Under the pieces are notes generated by a model. The model worked only from the letters and a program-made list of their open reading frames with translations, was not told the origin of the DNA and searched no databases. Positions 43,447 to 52,844 of a DNA stretch of 64,000 nucleotides are shown here, one piece after another. The stretch covers positions 1,116,001-1,180,000 of the forward strand of contig NZ_CP090063.1 of assembly GCF_021391495.1 (NCBI RefSeq). Direction: 5' to 3'. The stretch comes from Amycolatopsis acidiphila. GTDB taxonomy: Bacteria; Actinomycetota; Actinomycetes; Mycobacteriales; Pseudonocardiaceae. The translations under genes and the position numbers were made by a program. Each line of letters begins with the position of its first letter. Position 1 is the first letter of the stretch.

Positions 43447-45025
43447 CCGTGATTCAGCATGGGATTGGATGTCGGCACAGGCCGAGCGATCGCCGGAGCG
43501 ACGCTTCATCTTCTTCGAGGGAAGGTGGCTGACCTACGGCGACGTCGTTACCCGGGCCGACGCGGTGGCCGGTGGGCTGAGCAAGGTCGGCGTCGCGAAG
43601 GGCGATCGGGTCGCCTTCCTCGCGGGCAACTCGCCAGACTATTTCGTCGCCTTCCTCGCCGTCGTGCGTCTGGGCGCGCTGTTCGTGCCCATCATTGACG
43701 GGTCGAAGGCACCCGAGATCGAGTACGTCTTCACCCACTCCGGTTCGACCTTCCTGGTCACGGATGCCACCCAACTCGCGGAGCTGAGCGGCGCGAACGC
43801 GGAGCTCCTCGGCGGATTCCGGCGCGTCTTCCTGCTGCCGGACCCCGATACCGGCTACCAGAGGGCTCCGGCCAGCGCCGATGGCCCCCAGTGCCTGACG
43901 CTCGACGAGCTGGCCCATCTCGACGGTCCCCGGCCCGATGTCGTCGTCTCCGGCGATGATGACCTTGGCATCTTCTACACGTCCGGTACGACAGGCAAGC
44001 CGAAAGGTGCCGTGCTACCGCACCGCGGCTTCGCCGCCGCGGGGCGACTGATGGCCGAGCAGCTGCAGTATCGCGAGGATGACGTGGTCCTTTGCGTGCT
44101 CCCGCTGTTCCATGTCGGCGGGCTGCACTACTGCGTTGCGCCGGCGATCGCCGCCAGGAGCGGCGTGATGCTGCAGCGCAAGTTCAGCGTCACCCGGTTC
44201 TGGCGCGATGTCGACGAGTCCGGCGCGACAGGCGGGCTTCTGATGCCCGCGCACATGGCGATGCTGCTCACACCGCCCCCGGCCCCCGACGACCGCTCCC
44301 ACCCGCTGAAGCTTGTCTGCTCGCACTACCGCGATACCAAGTTCTCGGGTCGCTTCGGCGTGGACATCGCGACAACGTGGGCGCTCAGCGAGGGAAGTGG
44401 GATCGGGACTTTCACTCGCAGGCTCTATGACCGTTATGAGGAGAAGCTTGTCGGCTGGCCACTCGGAGACGGGAAGCTCAAGATCGTCGATGCCTCCGGC
44501 GAGGAGCTGCCACCGGACTCGGTCGGGGAAATCTGCATCCAGCACGACTCGCTGATGCGCGGCTACTGGCGCGACCCGGAGCAGACCACTCTTACGCTGC
44601 GCGACGGCTGGCTGCACACGCTCGACGCTGGTCGGCTCGACTCCGAAGGCCGGCTGTTCTTCGAGGGGCGCGTGAAGAACATGATCAAGCGCTCGGGCGA
44701 GAACGTCGCGGCAGAGGAGGTACAGAACGTGATCACGTCACATCCGGCCACGGTCGAGTGCGCTGTGATCGGGGTGCCCGATCCCATCCGGACCGAGGAG
44801 GTCAAAGCTTTCGTGGTACGCACGGCGGGCTCGGAGCTTGAGCCGGAGGAGATCGTACGCTGGTGCGAGGAGCGGCTATCCAGCTTCAAGGTGCCACGCT
44901 ATATCCACTTCGTCGGCCAGCTGCCCAAGAGCACCACGGGCAAGGTCCAGCTCTTCAAGCTCCGCGCGCTTCCGGATCAGACCGCGTGCTGGGACCGCCT
45001 CTCGGTGGACGGCGCCCGACATTGA
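43439..45025 (+). CDS. Class I adenylate-forming acyl-CoA ligase
   Basis: 528 residues from ATG 43439, overlapping the hydratase gene. ANL superfamily motifs are YTSGTTGKPKGAVLP (A3/P-loop), the A5 segment IATTWALSEGSGIGTF, the hinge GRVKNMIKRSGENVAAEE (with the aspartate of A7 in LHTLDAGRLDSEG) and the C-terminal Lys in PKSTTGKVQLFKL. It resembles CaiC/FadD13-like ligases. It forms the CoA thioester of an acid made by the pathway with ATP and releases AMP. Chain or ring specificity is unknown. Confidence 0.94.
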   Translation: MRDRDSAWDWMSAQAERSPERRFIFFEGRWLTYGDVVTRADAVAGGLSKVGVAKGDRVAFLAGNSPDYFVAFLAVVRLGALFVPIIDGSKAPEIEYVFTHSGSTFLVTDATQLAELSGANAELLGGFRRVFLLPDPDTGYQRAPASADGPQCLTLDELAHLDGPRPDVVVSGDDDLGIFYTSGTTGKPKGAVLPHRGFAAAGRLMAEQLQYREDDVVLCVLPLFHVGGLHYCVAPAIAARSGVMLQRKFSVTRFWRDVDESGATGGLLMPAHMAMLLTPPPAPDDRSHPLKLVCSHYRDTKFSGRFGVDIATTWALSEGSGIGTFTRRLYDRYEEKLVGWPLGDGKLKIVDASGEELPPDSVGEICIQHDSLMRGYWRDPEQTTLTLRDGWLHTLDAGRLDSEGRLFFEGRVKNMIKRSGENVAAEEVQNVITSHPATVECAVIGVPDPIRTEEVKAFVVRTAGSELEPEEIVRWCEERLSSFKVPRYIHFVGQLPKSTTGKVQLFKLRALPDQTACWDRLSVDGARH

Positions 45026-45045
45026 CAGGCGCTTCGACGACACAC

Positions 45046-46080
45046 GTGGCGGACGACGACCAAGTCCCGATCGAGCGCCTCCGGCAGTTCCTGCGCGACG
45101 CGATGCCTGCGGCCGCTGAGCTCGCGTCGGTGGAGCGGCTCAGCGGTGGCCTGTCGTGCCTAACGTATGCGATCGGTGGGGACGGCTGGGAGGCGATCCT
45201 GCGCCGAGCACCACAGGCCGTCAGCTCGTCGCGCGCCTACGACTTCGCGCACGAATTCCGCATCCTCGAACGGATGTGGGCCAACACGGAGATCCCCGTC
45301 CCCAAGCCGCTCGCCCTCTGTGAGGATGCGGCGATCATCGGGGCGCCGTTCTATGTGATGGAGCGCGTCAAAGGGCTCGTCCTGCAGCGACACATGCCGG
45401 AACAGGCAAGAGCGACGGTGGACGGCACGCGGGCTGCCGCCCTGCTTGTGGACGCGCTCGGCGCGCTCTCCGATGTCGCGCCCGAGCTGATGTCGAGCCG
45501 CCGTAACGGCGGCGCCTACCTCGAACGCCAGCTGGCGCTTTTCCGCAAGCTGTGGGCCGCCAACAGGACGCGGCCCATTCCAGAGGTCGAGGAGCTGGCC
45601 GGGTGGCTCGAGCGGAACCGACCGGCCACCCAACGCCTGTCGGCCGTGCATGGGGACTTCAAGCTCGACAACGTCATGTTCTCGGCGGGCAAGCCGCTCG
45701 AGATCGCAGCCGTGCTCGACTGGGAGCTGGCCACCGCCGGCGATCCACTGGTCGACCTGGGGTGGCTGGTGTTCTTTCTCACTCGAGACGACCACGACGA
45801 CCTTGAGCTTGGAGAGCACGCGATCCGCGCGGGCAGCCCGTTCCCCCCGCGCGCAGCGCTCGCCCAGGCCTACGCCGAGCGCACGGGGCTCTCGGTCGAC
45901 GCGCTGCCCTGGTACGTCGCGTTGTCCGGCTTCAAGCTTGCGGCGATCATGGAAGGCTCGTACCGGCGCTACCTGGAAGGCGACCGGAGCCAACCGAAGT
46001 TCGCGGGCCTTGAGCAGGCCGTCATGCGCTGGGCGCGCCGTGGACTGCGGGCCGCCCGGGGCGAACTGTCGATGGAATAG
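45046..46080 (+). CDS. APH-family phosphotransferase (ACAD10/LvaA-like acyl-CoA kinase candidate)
   Basis: 344 residues from GTG 45046; a TTG at 45022 overlapping the ligase stop is the alternative. Aminoglycoside-phosphotransferase fold with the catalytic loop VHGDFKLDNVMF near residue 207, the Mg-binding Asp in AVLDWELATAGDP and an N-lobe EFRILERMWANTEIPVPKPL. Relatives fused to or beside acyl-CoA dehydrogenases (ACAD10/11) and LvaA phosphorylate 4-hydroxyacyl-CoAs. Its position after a CoA ligase and before a hydratase suggests a hydroxyacyl-CoA kinase rather than drug resistance. That is inference from context. Confidence 0.87.
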   Translation: MADDDQVPIERLRQFLRDAMPAAAELASVERLSGGLSCLTYAIGGDGWEAILRRAPQAVSSSRAYDFAHEFRILERMWANTEIPVPKPLALCEDAAIIGAPFYVMERVKGLVLQRHMPEQARATVDGTRAAALLVDALGALSDVAPELMSSRRNGGAYLERQLALFRKLWAANRTRPIPEVEELAGWLERNRPATQRLSAVHGDFKLDNVMFSAGKPLEIAAVLDWELATAGDPLVDLGWLVFFLTRDDHDDLELGEHAIRAGSPFPPRAALAQAYAERTGLSVDALPWYVALSGFKLAAIMEGSYRRYLEGDRSQPKFAGLEQAVMRWARRGLRAARGELSME

Positions 46081-46123
46081 GTATGATGAGTCGAATTAGT
46101 CTTCACCGCATTGAAGGGAACGG
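46081..46123 (+). promoter_or_regulatory. AT-rich intergenic site before the second hydratase gene
   Basis: GTATGATGAGTCGAATTAGT at 46081-46100 has a TATGAT -10-like hexamer. The motif TATGATGA recurs at 47011-47018. It may be an internal promoter or regulator site. GAAGGGAACGG precedes the next start. Confidence 0.4.
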
Positions 46124-46978
46124 GTGGGAAATGGCGACGGTCGTCGGACGGTGGTCGTGAGTCGGGGCGGATCCCCGCCGCGGCTCGCAACGGTCGACCT
46201 CGAGCTGTCCGCAGGGGTGGCGACAATCCGCCTCGCGCGACCGGAGGCGCTGAACGCGTTCGATCGCCAGCTGGGGGAGGACCTCCTCGCGGCGCTGCGT
46301 CACGTCGGGGCAGACGACGGCGTCCGCGCGGTGGTGCTGACCGGCGCCGGCCGCGCGTTCTCCTCGGGCGCCGATCTCAGGAGCGTCCGCGACGACGACG
46401 TGCGGACCCGGTCCGGGGGCCCGAACCTCTACCACGTGCTCAGTGAACGGTTTCATCCCGCGGCCGCATGCATCCGCGAGATGCCGAAGCCGGTGGTGGC
46501 TGCAGTCCGGGGGCCCGCGGTGGGTGTGGGCATGTCGCTGGCGCTGTCATGCGACTTCGTCGTGGCCTGCGAGAGCGCCTACTTCATGCTCGCTTTCGTG
46601 AACGTCGGACTAGTTCCCGATGGTGGGGCGTCGGCGTTCGTCCTGAGCCGGGTGGGGTTCACCCGCGGGGCACGCCTCGCGCTGCTGGGCGAGCGCCTCG
46701 GCGCGGATGAGGCGGTGGATTGCGGCCTCATCAACGCGGTCTACGCCGACGACGATCTCGACGACTGCGTACACGAGCTCGCCATGCGGCTGGCCGCCGG
46801 GCCGACGCTCGCCTACGCGGGCATCAAGCGGCAGCTGAACCATTGGCTGTTCGGGCGTATGGCCGAACAGATGGAACTTGAGGCCTCGATCCAGCAGCGC
46901 CTGACGGAGTCAGCCGACTTTGGGGAGGGCGTCGCCGCCTTCGTCGAGAAGCGCCCGCCTCGCTTCATCGGAGGCTAG
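46124..46978 (+). CDS. Enoyl-CoA hydratase/isomerase
   Basis: 284 residues from GTG 46124 (GTG 46157 also possible). Crotonase motifs are FSSGADLRSVRDDD, RGPAVGVGMSLALSCDFVV, and NVGLVPDGGASAFVLSRVGF; the residue after the second loop is Asp (PDGG) where PaaG-type isomerases also have Asp. The C-terminus (GVAAFVEKRPPRFIGG) is typical. PaaG-like isomerase or ring-modifying activity is plausible. It closes the plus-strand catabolic operon. Confidence 0.9.
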   Translation: MGNGDGRRTVVVSRGGSPPRLATVDLELSAGVATIRLARPEALNAFDRQLGEDLLAALRHVGADDGVRAVVLTGAGRAFSSGADLRSVRDDDVRTRSGGPNLYHVLSERFHPAAACIREMPKPVVAAVRGPAVGVGMSLALSCDFVVACESAYFMLAFVNVGLVPDGGASAFVLSRVGFTRGARLALLGERLGADEAVDCGLINAVYADDDLDDCVHELAMRLAAGPTLAYAGIKRQLNHWLFGRMAEQMELEASIQQRLTESADFGEGVAAFVEKRPPRFIGG

Positions 46979-47274
46979 AGGCGTCGAGGCAATGATCGAG
47001 ATAATAAAGTTATGATGACAACCAAGCGAAGAGAGCTGAACATGGTGCTAACTGGGCAGCGACTAGGAACAGTTCCGGGGGCGTGGAAGCTTTGTTGAGC
47101 GTCAAATCGCACGGGCTGTCCCGAGCCGTCCGCCTCGCATCCCTTCCTCCTGTCCTGGCTCACGCCGTGACGCAGCGCAGTAGTCAAGGGCGTGCAGCGG
47201 GCCGTCAGAACCCGCTGCCGTTGACCATTTTGATACCTCGCGACCGCGCCCGAGTGCTTGGCGTGGTGTCGTAG
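46979..47274 (+). promoter_or_regulatory. Leader region of the FadR-type regulator
   Basis: GATAATAAAGTTATGATGAC near 47000-47019 is AT-rich with a TATGAT hexamer and shares TATGATGA with 46082-46089. The remaining 250 bases hold no convincing gene. A long leader or a small relic is possible. Confidence 0.4.
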
Positions 47275-48051
47275 ATGTCGGGGAGCACGGTGCCCGATTC
47301 CGTCGCCCGTCCGTCCATCCTTCCCCCCAAGGCTGGCGAGATGCTCGCCGACGACATCCGCGCGAGCATCATCGGTGATGCCCTCCCTGCGGGCACGAGG
47401 CTGCCCTCTGAGCGTGAGCTCGTCGAGCAGCATGGCCTCAGCCGCGCGACCGTCCGCGAGGCGCTCCGCTTGCTCGACGCAGAAGGCCTCATCACCATCA
47501 AGCGCGGCCCGCGGGGCGGTATTACGGTGCGCCACCCCGACCCCACGCATTTCAGCCGGTCGCTGGCGACGATGGTCGCCTTGCGCGGCGCCTCGCTCGG
47601 GCAGCTTTTCGATTTCAGGCTATCGATCGAGCCGGACGCCGCCGCTGCGGCTGCGACCATGATCACCGACGAGCAGCGCAAGGTGCTCCTCGACTCGACC
47701 TTGCCACGGGACGCGGAGGTCCCCGAGAGCGTCGACTTCCACGTCCAGGTGTCGGCAGCGTCGGGGAACGCGCTTTACCACATCGTGGTGGCGTCGCTGC
47801 ACGAGGTGCTCGAGCAGCATGTGACGCTCGAGGCGCTATCCGACGACGCCTGGGAGCAGACCCGGTCGGCTCACGAGAAGATCGCGAAGGCGATCGCGTC
47901 GGGCAACGCTACCAAGGCGCGCAATGCGATGCGCTGGCATCTTGAGCGTTTCCGCGAGGACATGGCGGAGCTCGGCCGGCTCGACGAGTGGATCATCCCG
48001 CGCTCGGCGTGGCATCGCCCCGCCACCCACCGGGCCACGGCACTCGGCTGA
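47275..48051 (+). CDS. GntR-family transcriptional regulator, FadR subfamily
   Basis: 258 residues from ATG 47275. The N-terminal winged helix has GEMLADDIRASIIGDALPAG, LPSERELVEQHGLSRATVRE and ALRLLDAEGLITIKRGPRGG. The C-terminal FCD domain (about residues 100-235) has metal/ligand-type residues in FRLSIEPDAAAAAAT, DFHVQVSAASGN and HEKIAKAIASGNATKARNAM. It likely senses an acyl-CoA or acid intermediate and represses the neighbouring operons. The AT-rich dyads at 25.8, 32.3, 34.8 and 46.1-47.0 kb are candidate operators. Confidence 0.94.
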   Translation: MSGSTVPDSVARPSILPPKAGEMLADDIRASIIGDALPAGTRLPSERELVEQHGLSRATVREALRLLDAEGLITIKRGPRGGITVRHPDPTHFSRSLATMVALRGASLGQLFDFRLSIEPDAAAAAATMITDEQRKVLLDSTLPRDAEVPESVDFHVQVSAASGNALYHIVVASLHEVLEQHVTLEALSDDAWEQTRSAHEKIAKAIASGNATKARNAMRWHLERFREDMAELGRLDEWIIPRSAWHRPATHRATALG

Positions 48052-48412
48052 GCTGGCACCCAGCCGGGGAAGTGTCCCCCGATCGGGGGGATGCGGCTTG
48101 CTGAAGGTCCATCCATAGCGAGGGGGACCGGCCCCAGCGGCTCCACGGCGCGACGACAGCTCCAGCACCATCGCCACCGAGGTCCCACCACGGCCCGCGG
48201 CGTCCGCCTGCGGGCCGAGGCGCTGGCCCTGAGCCGACCGGGTGGATGCGCCTGTTCGGCGAAGCACCTCAGCCGGCCCAGCCCGGCCCAGGGCCGAACC
48301 GCGTTCCGGGCACCGGCCGAGGGTTCCCGCAGCTGCCGGACAGCCGTGACCGGGCAAAACTGGGCCGGGACTACAAGAGACGATCACTCGAGGTCCGTCG
48401 CTGAATCCGCGC
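48052..48412. other. Gap between regulator and hydratase
   Basis: No gene supported. A 14-bp palindrome CCCCCGATCGGGGG near 48076-48089, shortly after the regulator stop, may form a small hairpin. The rest is GC-rich and featureless to my reading. Confidence 0.35.
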
Positions 48413-49177
48413 TCAGTCGCGCCGCTCGAAGAAGCGTCGGATCCGCTTTGTCGCCTCGTCCCCCGCGAATAGCGCGACGATCTCCTCGAGCTCCTGCGCC
48501 GCCCCGAGGGCGGGGTCTGACCCGGCTGCCTCGACGCAGCGGATGATCGCCTCCCCCGCTCGTGTCGAATTCTCGCAATAGCGCGAGGCCCATTCGATGG
48601 CCGCCGAGTCCGCCGGGTCGGCGATCCGAGTGACAAGACCCAGGGCGGCCGCCTCAGCCGCCTCGACCTGGCGCCCCGAGAGCATGATCTCGATGGCGGT
48701 TGTCCGGCCGATCAGGCGCGTGAGCCGCTGCGTCCCGCCGGCGCCCGGCAGGAGACCAAGCCTGACCTCGGGCAATCCGAGGCGCGAGCGTGAGCTGGCG
48801 AAGCGGAGGTCACAGGCGAGCGCAAGCTCGAGCCCGCCCCCGAGCGCCATGCCGTCAATCGCGGCGAGCGTCACGCAGGGGAGGCCGGCAACCGCTTCGA
48901 CGGCGCCCCGGACGGCCTCGACGTAGGCCCGGAAATCTGCCGGGCTCGCGCCCCTGACCACCGCTAGATCGGCGCCAGCGCCAAAATAGCGCGCGATCCC
49001 GGAGCGGAAGACGACGGCGGGCGGATGCTGCTGCGCGAGCAAGGTGACGGCTTCGTGCAGCGCGCGGATGAGTTCGAGCGAGAACGCCCCCACCGGCGGG
49101 TTTGACAAAGTGACGACGGCGACACGGCCCTCGTGGGAAACATCGACGCGGGCGATCGCTTCGTGGGCGGCCCTCAC
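48413..49177 (-). CDS. Enoyl-CoA hydratase
   Basis: 254 residues from GTG 49177. Standard crotonase with YFGAGADLAVVRGAS, DGMALGGGLELALACDLRFA and catalytic Glu in GLPEVRLGLLPGAGGTQRL, the full hydratase signature. It is therefore the best candidate in this part of the cluster for the classic hydration of 2-enoyl-CoA. It is transcribed opposite to its neighbours, preceded by a short relic on the same strand. Confidence 0.92.
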   Translation of the reverse strand: MRAAHEAIARVDVSHEGRVAVVTLSNPPVGAFSLELIRALHEAVTLLAQQHPPAVVFRSGIARYFGAGADLAVVRGASPADFRAYVEAVRGAVEAVAGLPCVTLAAIDGMALGGGLELALACDLRFASSRSRLGLPEVRLGLLPGAGGTQRLTRLIGRTTAIEIMLSGRQVEAAEAAALGLVTRIADPADSAAIEWASRYCENSTRAGEAIIRCVEAAGSDPALGAAQELEEIVALFAGDEATKRIRRFFERRD

Positions 49178-49614
49178 TGCTCGTCGCCCTCTGCTCGATC
49201 GAGCCCGCGCCAGGCGACGGGAGCGCCGTCGTGCATGTTCTTGACCATCGGGAAGGACCTCACCGGCTGGCACCCCTAACTGCTCGGCTGGCTGACGTAC
49301 TCGGTCGTAGGCTTGGCAACCTCGTTGCTAATGAATAGAATCAGTATACTCGACAACGCGATGGTGACAACGGTCTGGGCCATCGATAGCGCGATGGTCA
49401 GGTCCTTGCCGGCGCGGGCTGCACCGGGACCTGCCGCGGTGAACACCCCGGACGGCGCCGATCACTTCGCGCCCCGCGCCAATGCGGGGTGAGTACACCG
49501 TGGAGGTGCTGGTGGGGCCCGATTTCCCGGCTACGGACCTCGATCGTCTGTTGGGGTGTGGAGCACTTTGGACACCCGGGTCCGCAGGGCGGGCTCGGCA
49601 CACTTGAGGAGCGA
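49178..49614. other. Gap with relics and an AT-rich patch
   Basis: On the minus strand at 49180-49275 a short frame reads VRSFPMVKNMHDGAPVAWRG and stops just before the hydratase start; it looks like the tail of a lost gene. An AT-rich run near 49323-49352 (TTGCTAATGAATAG, then TATACT) could be a promoter. The plus frame near 49480-49550 (EYTVEVLVGPDFPATDLDRL) looks like another relic. GAGGAG at 49607-49612 is the ribosome site for the next gene. Confidence 0.4.
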
Positions 49615-50403
49615 ATGACGTTGGCCGATCTGGAGTATGAGGTGCGCGAGAACGTCGCGACGATTCGGCTGAACCGGCCGCACCGCAAGAACGCGTTCAC
49701 CCTCGAGATGGTCGATGCGTGGGCGGCCACCCTGGTAGATGCGCAGGGGGACCCGGAAGTCCGGGTGATCGTGGTGACTGGATCGGGAGGCTCGTTCTGC
49801 TCGGGCGTTGACCTGTCCGAATTCAAGGGTGAAGAGCGTGATCCCTTGGCGGAGAAGGAATTGCTCACCCGACGAGTGCATCGAGTGGCGCTGGTTTTGG
49901 AGGAGGTCGACAAGCCCGTTCTCGCGGCGATAGCTGGTCCAGCGGTCGGTGCGGGCATGGACATGGCCTTGCTGTGCGATTTGCGTTTCGCATCGCGCGG
50001 AGCCAGGTTCTGCGAGGGTTACATCAAGGTCGGCCTGGTGCCCGGCGACGGGGGATGCTGGCTGCTCCCGCGGGTTGTCGGCACCTCGACGGCGTTGAAA
50101 CTGCTCTGGAGCGGCGACTTCATCGAGGCAGAGGAAGCACTGCGCATGGGGTTGATCGATGGGCTCCACGACGACGCCGACCTCATGGCCAAGGTGTATG
50201 CCTACGCGGAACGACTCGCCAAGCGACCTCCGGTCGCGATCCAAATGATCAAGCGGGCGGTTCGGCAGGGTGCGCGGCACGACCTGCGCACTGCCCTGGA
50301 CCTGATTTCGTCGCATCAAGCGGTCGTCACGTCGACCCGTGATTCGCGGGAAGCATTCGCGGCATTTCAGGACGGGCGTGTTGGGGCGTACGTCGGGCGG
50401 TAG
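49615..50403 (+). CDS. Enoyl-CoA hydratase/isomerase
   Basis: 262 residues from ATG 49615, chosen over longer in-frame starts because GAGGAG precedes it. Motifs: RKNAFTLEMVDAWAATLVDA, FCSGVDLSEFKGEERD, AGPAVGAGMDMALLCDLRFA, and GYIKVGLVPGDGGCWLLPRV with Asp at the second acid position. The Asp variant is common among isomerase-type or broad crotonases. It is followed by an acyl-CoA dehydrogenase pair and probably forms an operon with them. Confidence 0.92.
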   Translation: MTLADLEYEVRENVATIRLNRPHRKNAFTLEMVDAWAATLVDAQGDPEVRVIVVTGSGGSFCSGVDLSEFKGEERDPLAEKELLTRRVHRVALVLEEVDKPVLAAIAGPAVGAGMDMALLCDLRFASRGARFCEGYIKVGLVPGDGGCWLLPRVVGTSTALKLLWSGDFIEAEEALRMGLIDGLHDDADLMAKVYAYAERLAKRPPVAIQMIKRAVRQGARHDLRTALDLISSHQAVVTSTRDSREAFAAFQDGRVGAYVGR

Positions 50404-50451
50404 TAGGGAGCCGGAATCTCTTTCTTGGTCACTGTTTGGGAGAAGGTCACT

Positions 50452-51570
50452 GTGGATCATTTTGCGCCCCAGGAGAGTTGCGCCGCGTTGCGAGACGAGG
50501 TCAGGTCGGTCACGTCGGCCTGGCGCTCGCAGGGGCGGTACTCGCCGCGCAGCGATGCGTGGCTGCGCGCGTTCGATCTCGAGTTCAGCAAGGAGCTCGC
50601 CGCACGGGGGCTGATCGGCATGACCTGGCCGGCCGAGTTCGGTGGCGGCGAACGCAGCAACGTTGAGCGGTTGGCCGTCACTGAGGAGCTGCTTCGTGCC
50701 GGGGCGCCGGTCGCGGCGCACTGGATCGGGGATCGCCAGATCGGTCCCGCGATCCTGCGGCACGGCTCACGCGAACTCCAGGAGGAGATCCTGCCGCAGA
50801 TCGTGTCCGTGGACGCGATCTTCTGCCTGGGTATGAGCGAACCGGAGGCGGGTTCCGACCTGGCGGCTGTGCGGACCACCGCCACGCCGGCGGACGGTGG
50901 CTGGCGTTTGAACGGGCACAAGATCTGGACCAGCCATGCGCATCGCGCCACCCACGCCTATGTGCTTGCCCGCACCGAGCGGACCGAGCGCAAACACCAC
51001 GGCCTGACCGAGTTTGTCGTAGACATGGGCGCCGCCGGAGTCATGGTCAGTCCGATCGTCGATCTCGCGGGGGAGCACCATTTCAACGAGGTCCGGTTCG
51101 AGGACGTGTTCATCCCCGCACACCGGGTGATCGGCGAGATCGGCGCTGGATGGCGACAGGTAGTTGAGCAACTGTCATTCGAGCGTGGCGGCGCCGAGCG
51201 GGTACTGTCGAGCTATCCGGTGTTCGCGCAAATGGTCGCCCACGCCGCACAGCAGAGCGACTCGGAACTGCGGGTCGTGGTCGGGTCGCTGGTGTCTCGC
51301 CTTGCTGTGCTGCGCCAGCTGTGTTGGGAGGTCGCGCGCGCGCTCGATTCCGGGCAGGCCCCGGTGCAGCAGGCAGCGGCCCTGAAATATCTCGGCAACG
51401 CGTTCGAACGCGACGTGATCGAAGCGCTGCGTCGCACCGAGCTGGGCCGGGAACCGACGATGAGCAGCAGCTTCGGGCAGGCACTACTGGCCTCACCGGG
51501 ATTCGGACTTCGCGGCGGATCCGCCGAGGTACTGCTGTCCCTTATCGCAAAGCAGGAGACACGAGCATGA
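50452..51570 (+). CDS. Acyl-CoA dehydrogenase
   Basis: 372 residues from GTG 50452, six bases after GAAGG. ACAD signatures: GLIGMTWPAEFGGGERSNVE, CLGMSEPEAGSDLAAVRTTA, NGHKIWTSHAHRATHAYVLA, IGEIGAGWRQVVEQLSFERG and the C-terminal GFGLRGGSAEVLLSLIAKQ, where most ACADs have AGTSEIQR. It dehydrogenates an acyl-CoA at C2-C3 and passes electrons to ETF. Its stop overlaps the start of its smaller partner (ATGA), so a heteromeric enzyme is likely. Confidence 0.93.
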   Translation: MDHFAPQESCAALRDEVRSVTSAWRSQGRYSPRSDAWLRAFDLEFSKELAARGLIGMTWPAEFGGGERSNVERLAVTEELLRAGAPVAAHWIGDRQIGPAILRHGSRELQEEILPQIVSVDAIFCLGMSEPEAGSDLAAVRTTATPADGGWRLNGHKIWTSHAHRATHAYVLARTERTERKHHGLTEFVVDMGAAGVMVSPIVDLAGEHHFNEVRFEDVFIPAHRVIGEIGAGWRQVVEQLSFERGGAERVLSSYPVFAQMVAHAAQQSDSELRVVVGSLVSRLAVLRQLCWEVARALDSGQAPVQQAAALKYLGNAFERDVIEALRRTELGREPTMSSSFGQALLASPGFGLRGGSAEVLLSLIAKQETRA

Positions 51571-52592
51571 GTGAACTAGCCGCCGACCTGCGTGACCTGG
51601 TTGGCGATCTGGTAGCCCGGACGACCGATGGAGGGACACCGGCCGCAGCGCTGCGGCTGTGGGAGCGGGCTCGCGAACTGGGGTTGCCACAGGTCGGTGT
51701 CCCGGAGGAATTCGGGGGATCGGGCGGCACCCTGAGCGATCTTCTCGTGCTTGTGCACACGTTGGGGACCCACGGAATCGGACTACCGATCGTCGAGGCG
51801 TCGGTCGCGGACTGGGTACTCGGTGAACACCGGGACGATTCGTGGGCCACAATCGCGTTTGCCGGCAGTTCGTCGCCCACGCCGGCCGACCGAGTCACGG
51901 GCGAGTTTCCCGCTGTGCCGTGGGCCCGCAACGCCGACCGGCTCGTGCTCTGCATGGCTGACGATGTTGCTGTGGCGGTCGATCTCCGGCACGAATCGGT
52001 GATTGTCCACGCCGAAGACAACATCGCTGGCGAGCCGCGCGACACGGTCGTGCTCGCACAGACGCCCGTCACGCCGATCGTGGGCAGCCCACCGGTGTCG
52101 GCGATCCGGGATCGCCTCGCGTTGCTGTGGTCGACCGCGGTTGCCGGCGCGGCACACGGGGCCTACCGGTTGACGAAGAGTCATGTCGCGCAACGGCGCC
52201 AGTTCGACGCACCACTGCTGAAATTGCCGGCAGTGGCCACGAATCTGGCGACGATGCGAGTTCACCTCATGCAGGCCGATGCCGCGCTGGCAAGCGCGGG
52301 TGGCACCGCGGACTCCGCTGGCGTCGCCATCGCGCGAATCACCACCGCAGCCGCGGCCACCGAGATCGCGAGGTTGGCTCACCAGCTGCACGGGGCCATC
52401 GGCATCACGCAGGAGCACCCGTTGCACCACTACACGCGGCGCCTATGGGCATGGCGGGACGCTCTTGCCACTGAGCGTGACTGGTGTGCGGTCCTCGGCG
52501 CGTACGCCAGCGAAGGGGGAGAGCATGAGGTGTGGACACGGTTGACCGCGTCGTCGACATCCACAGTGGAGTCCGAGCGCTGTCGCGGGTGA
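51567..52592 (+). CDS. Acyl-CoA dehydrogenase family protein (partner subunit)
   Basis: 341 residues from ATG 51567, coupled to the previous gene by ATGA. The N-terminal helical domain is present (LGLPQVGVPEEFGGSGGTL), the beta domain is reduced, and the C-terminal domain has SHVAQRRQFDAPLLKLPAVA and HQLHGAIGITQEHPLHHYTR. Size and order mirror the 22417/23484 pair. In such actinobacterial pairs only one chain may carry the catalytic base. Confidence 0.9.
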   Translation: MSELAADLRDLVGDLVARTTDGGTPAAALRLWERARELGLPQVGVPEEFGGSGGTLSDLLVLVHTLGTHGIGLPIVEASVADWVLGEHRDDSWATIAFAGSSSPTPADRVTGEFPAVPWARNADRLVLCMADDVAVAVDLRHESVIVHAEDNIAGEPRDTVVLAQTPVTPIVGSPPVSAIRDRLALLWSTAVAGAAHGAYRLTKSHVAQRRQFDAPLLKLPAVATNLATMRVHLMQADAALASAGGTADSAGVAIARITTAAAATEIARLAHQLHGAIGITQEHPLHHYTRRLWAWRDALATERDWCAVLGAYASEGGEHEVWTRLTASSTSTVESERCRG

Positions 52593-52844
52593 ACCAGCTA
52601 GCGCCGGCCGTTCCCCAGGGCAACGGGGGAGACGAGTGGCGGCCTCGCTTGAGCACGATCAGGTGCACGAGGGACAGTTGAGTGACGTGCCCGACGGTGA
52701 CCCGGCCGTGCCGTCCTATCGAGCGAACACCGAGCGTTTTGGCCGGCCGCCGTGGCGTCCGGCAGGTGAAAGATCCTTCAGGCCAGCGCAGACTCTCTTG
52801 CCGGGGGTGACGATCCCGTACTCGTGGATCTTCCGCTAGTTCAA

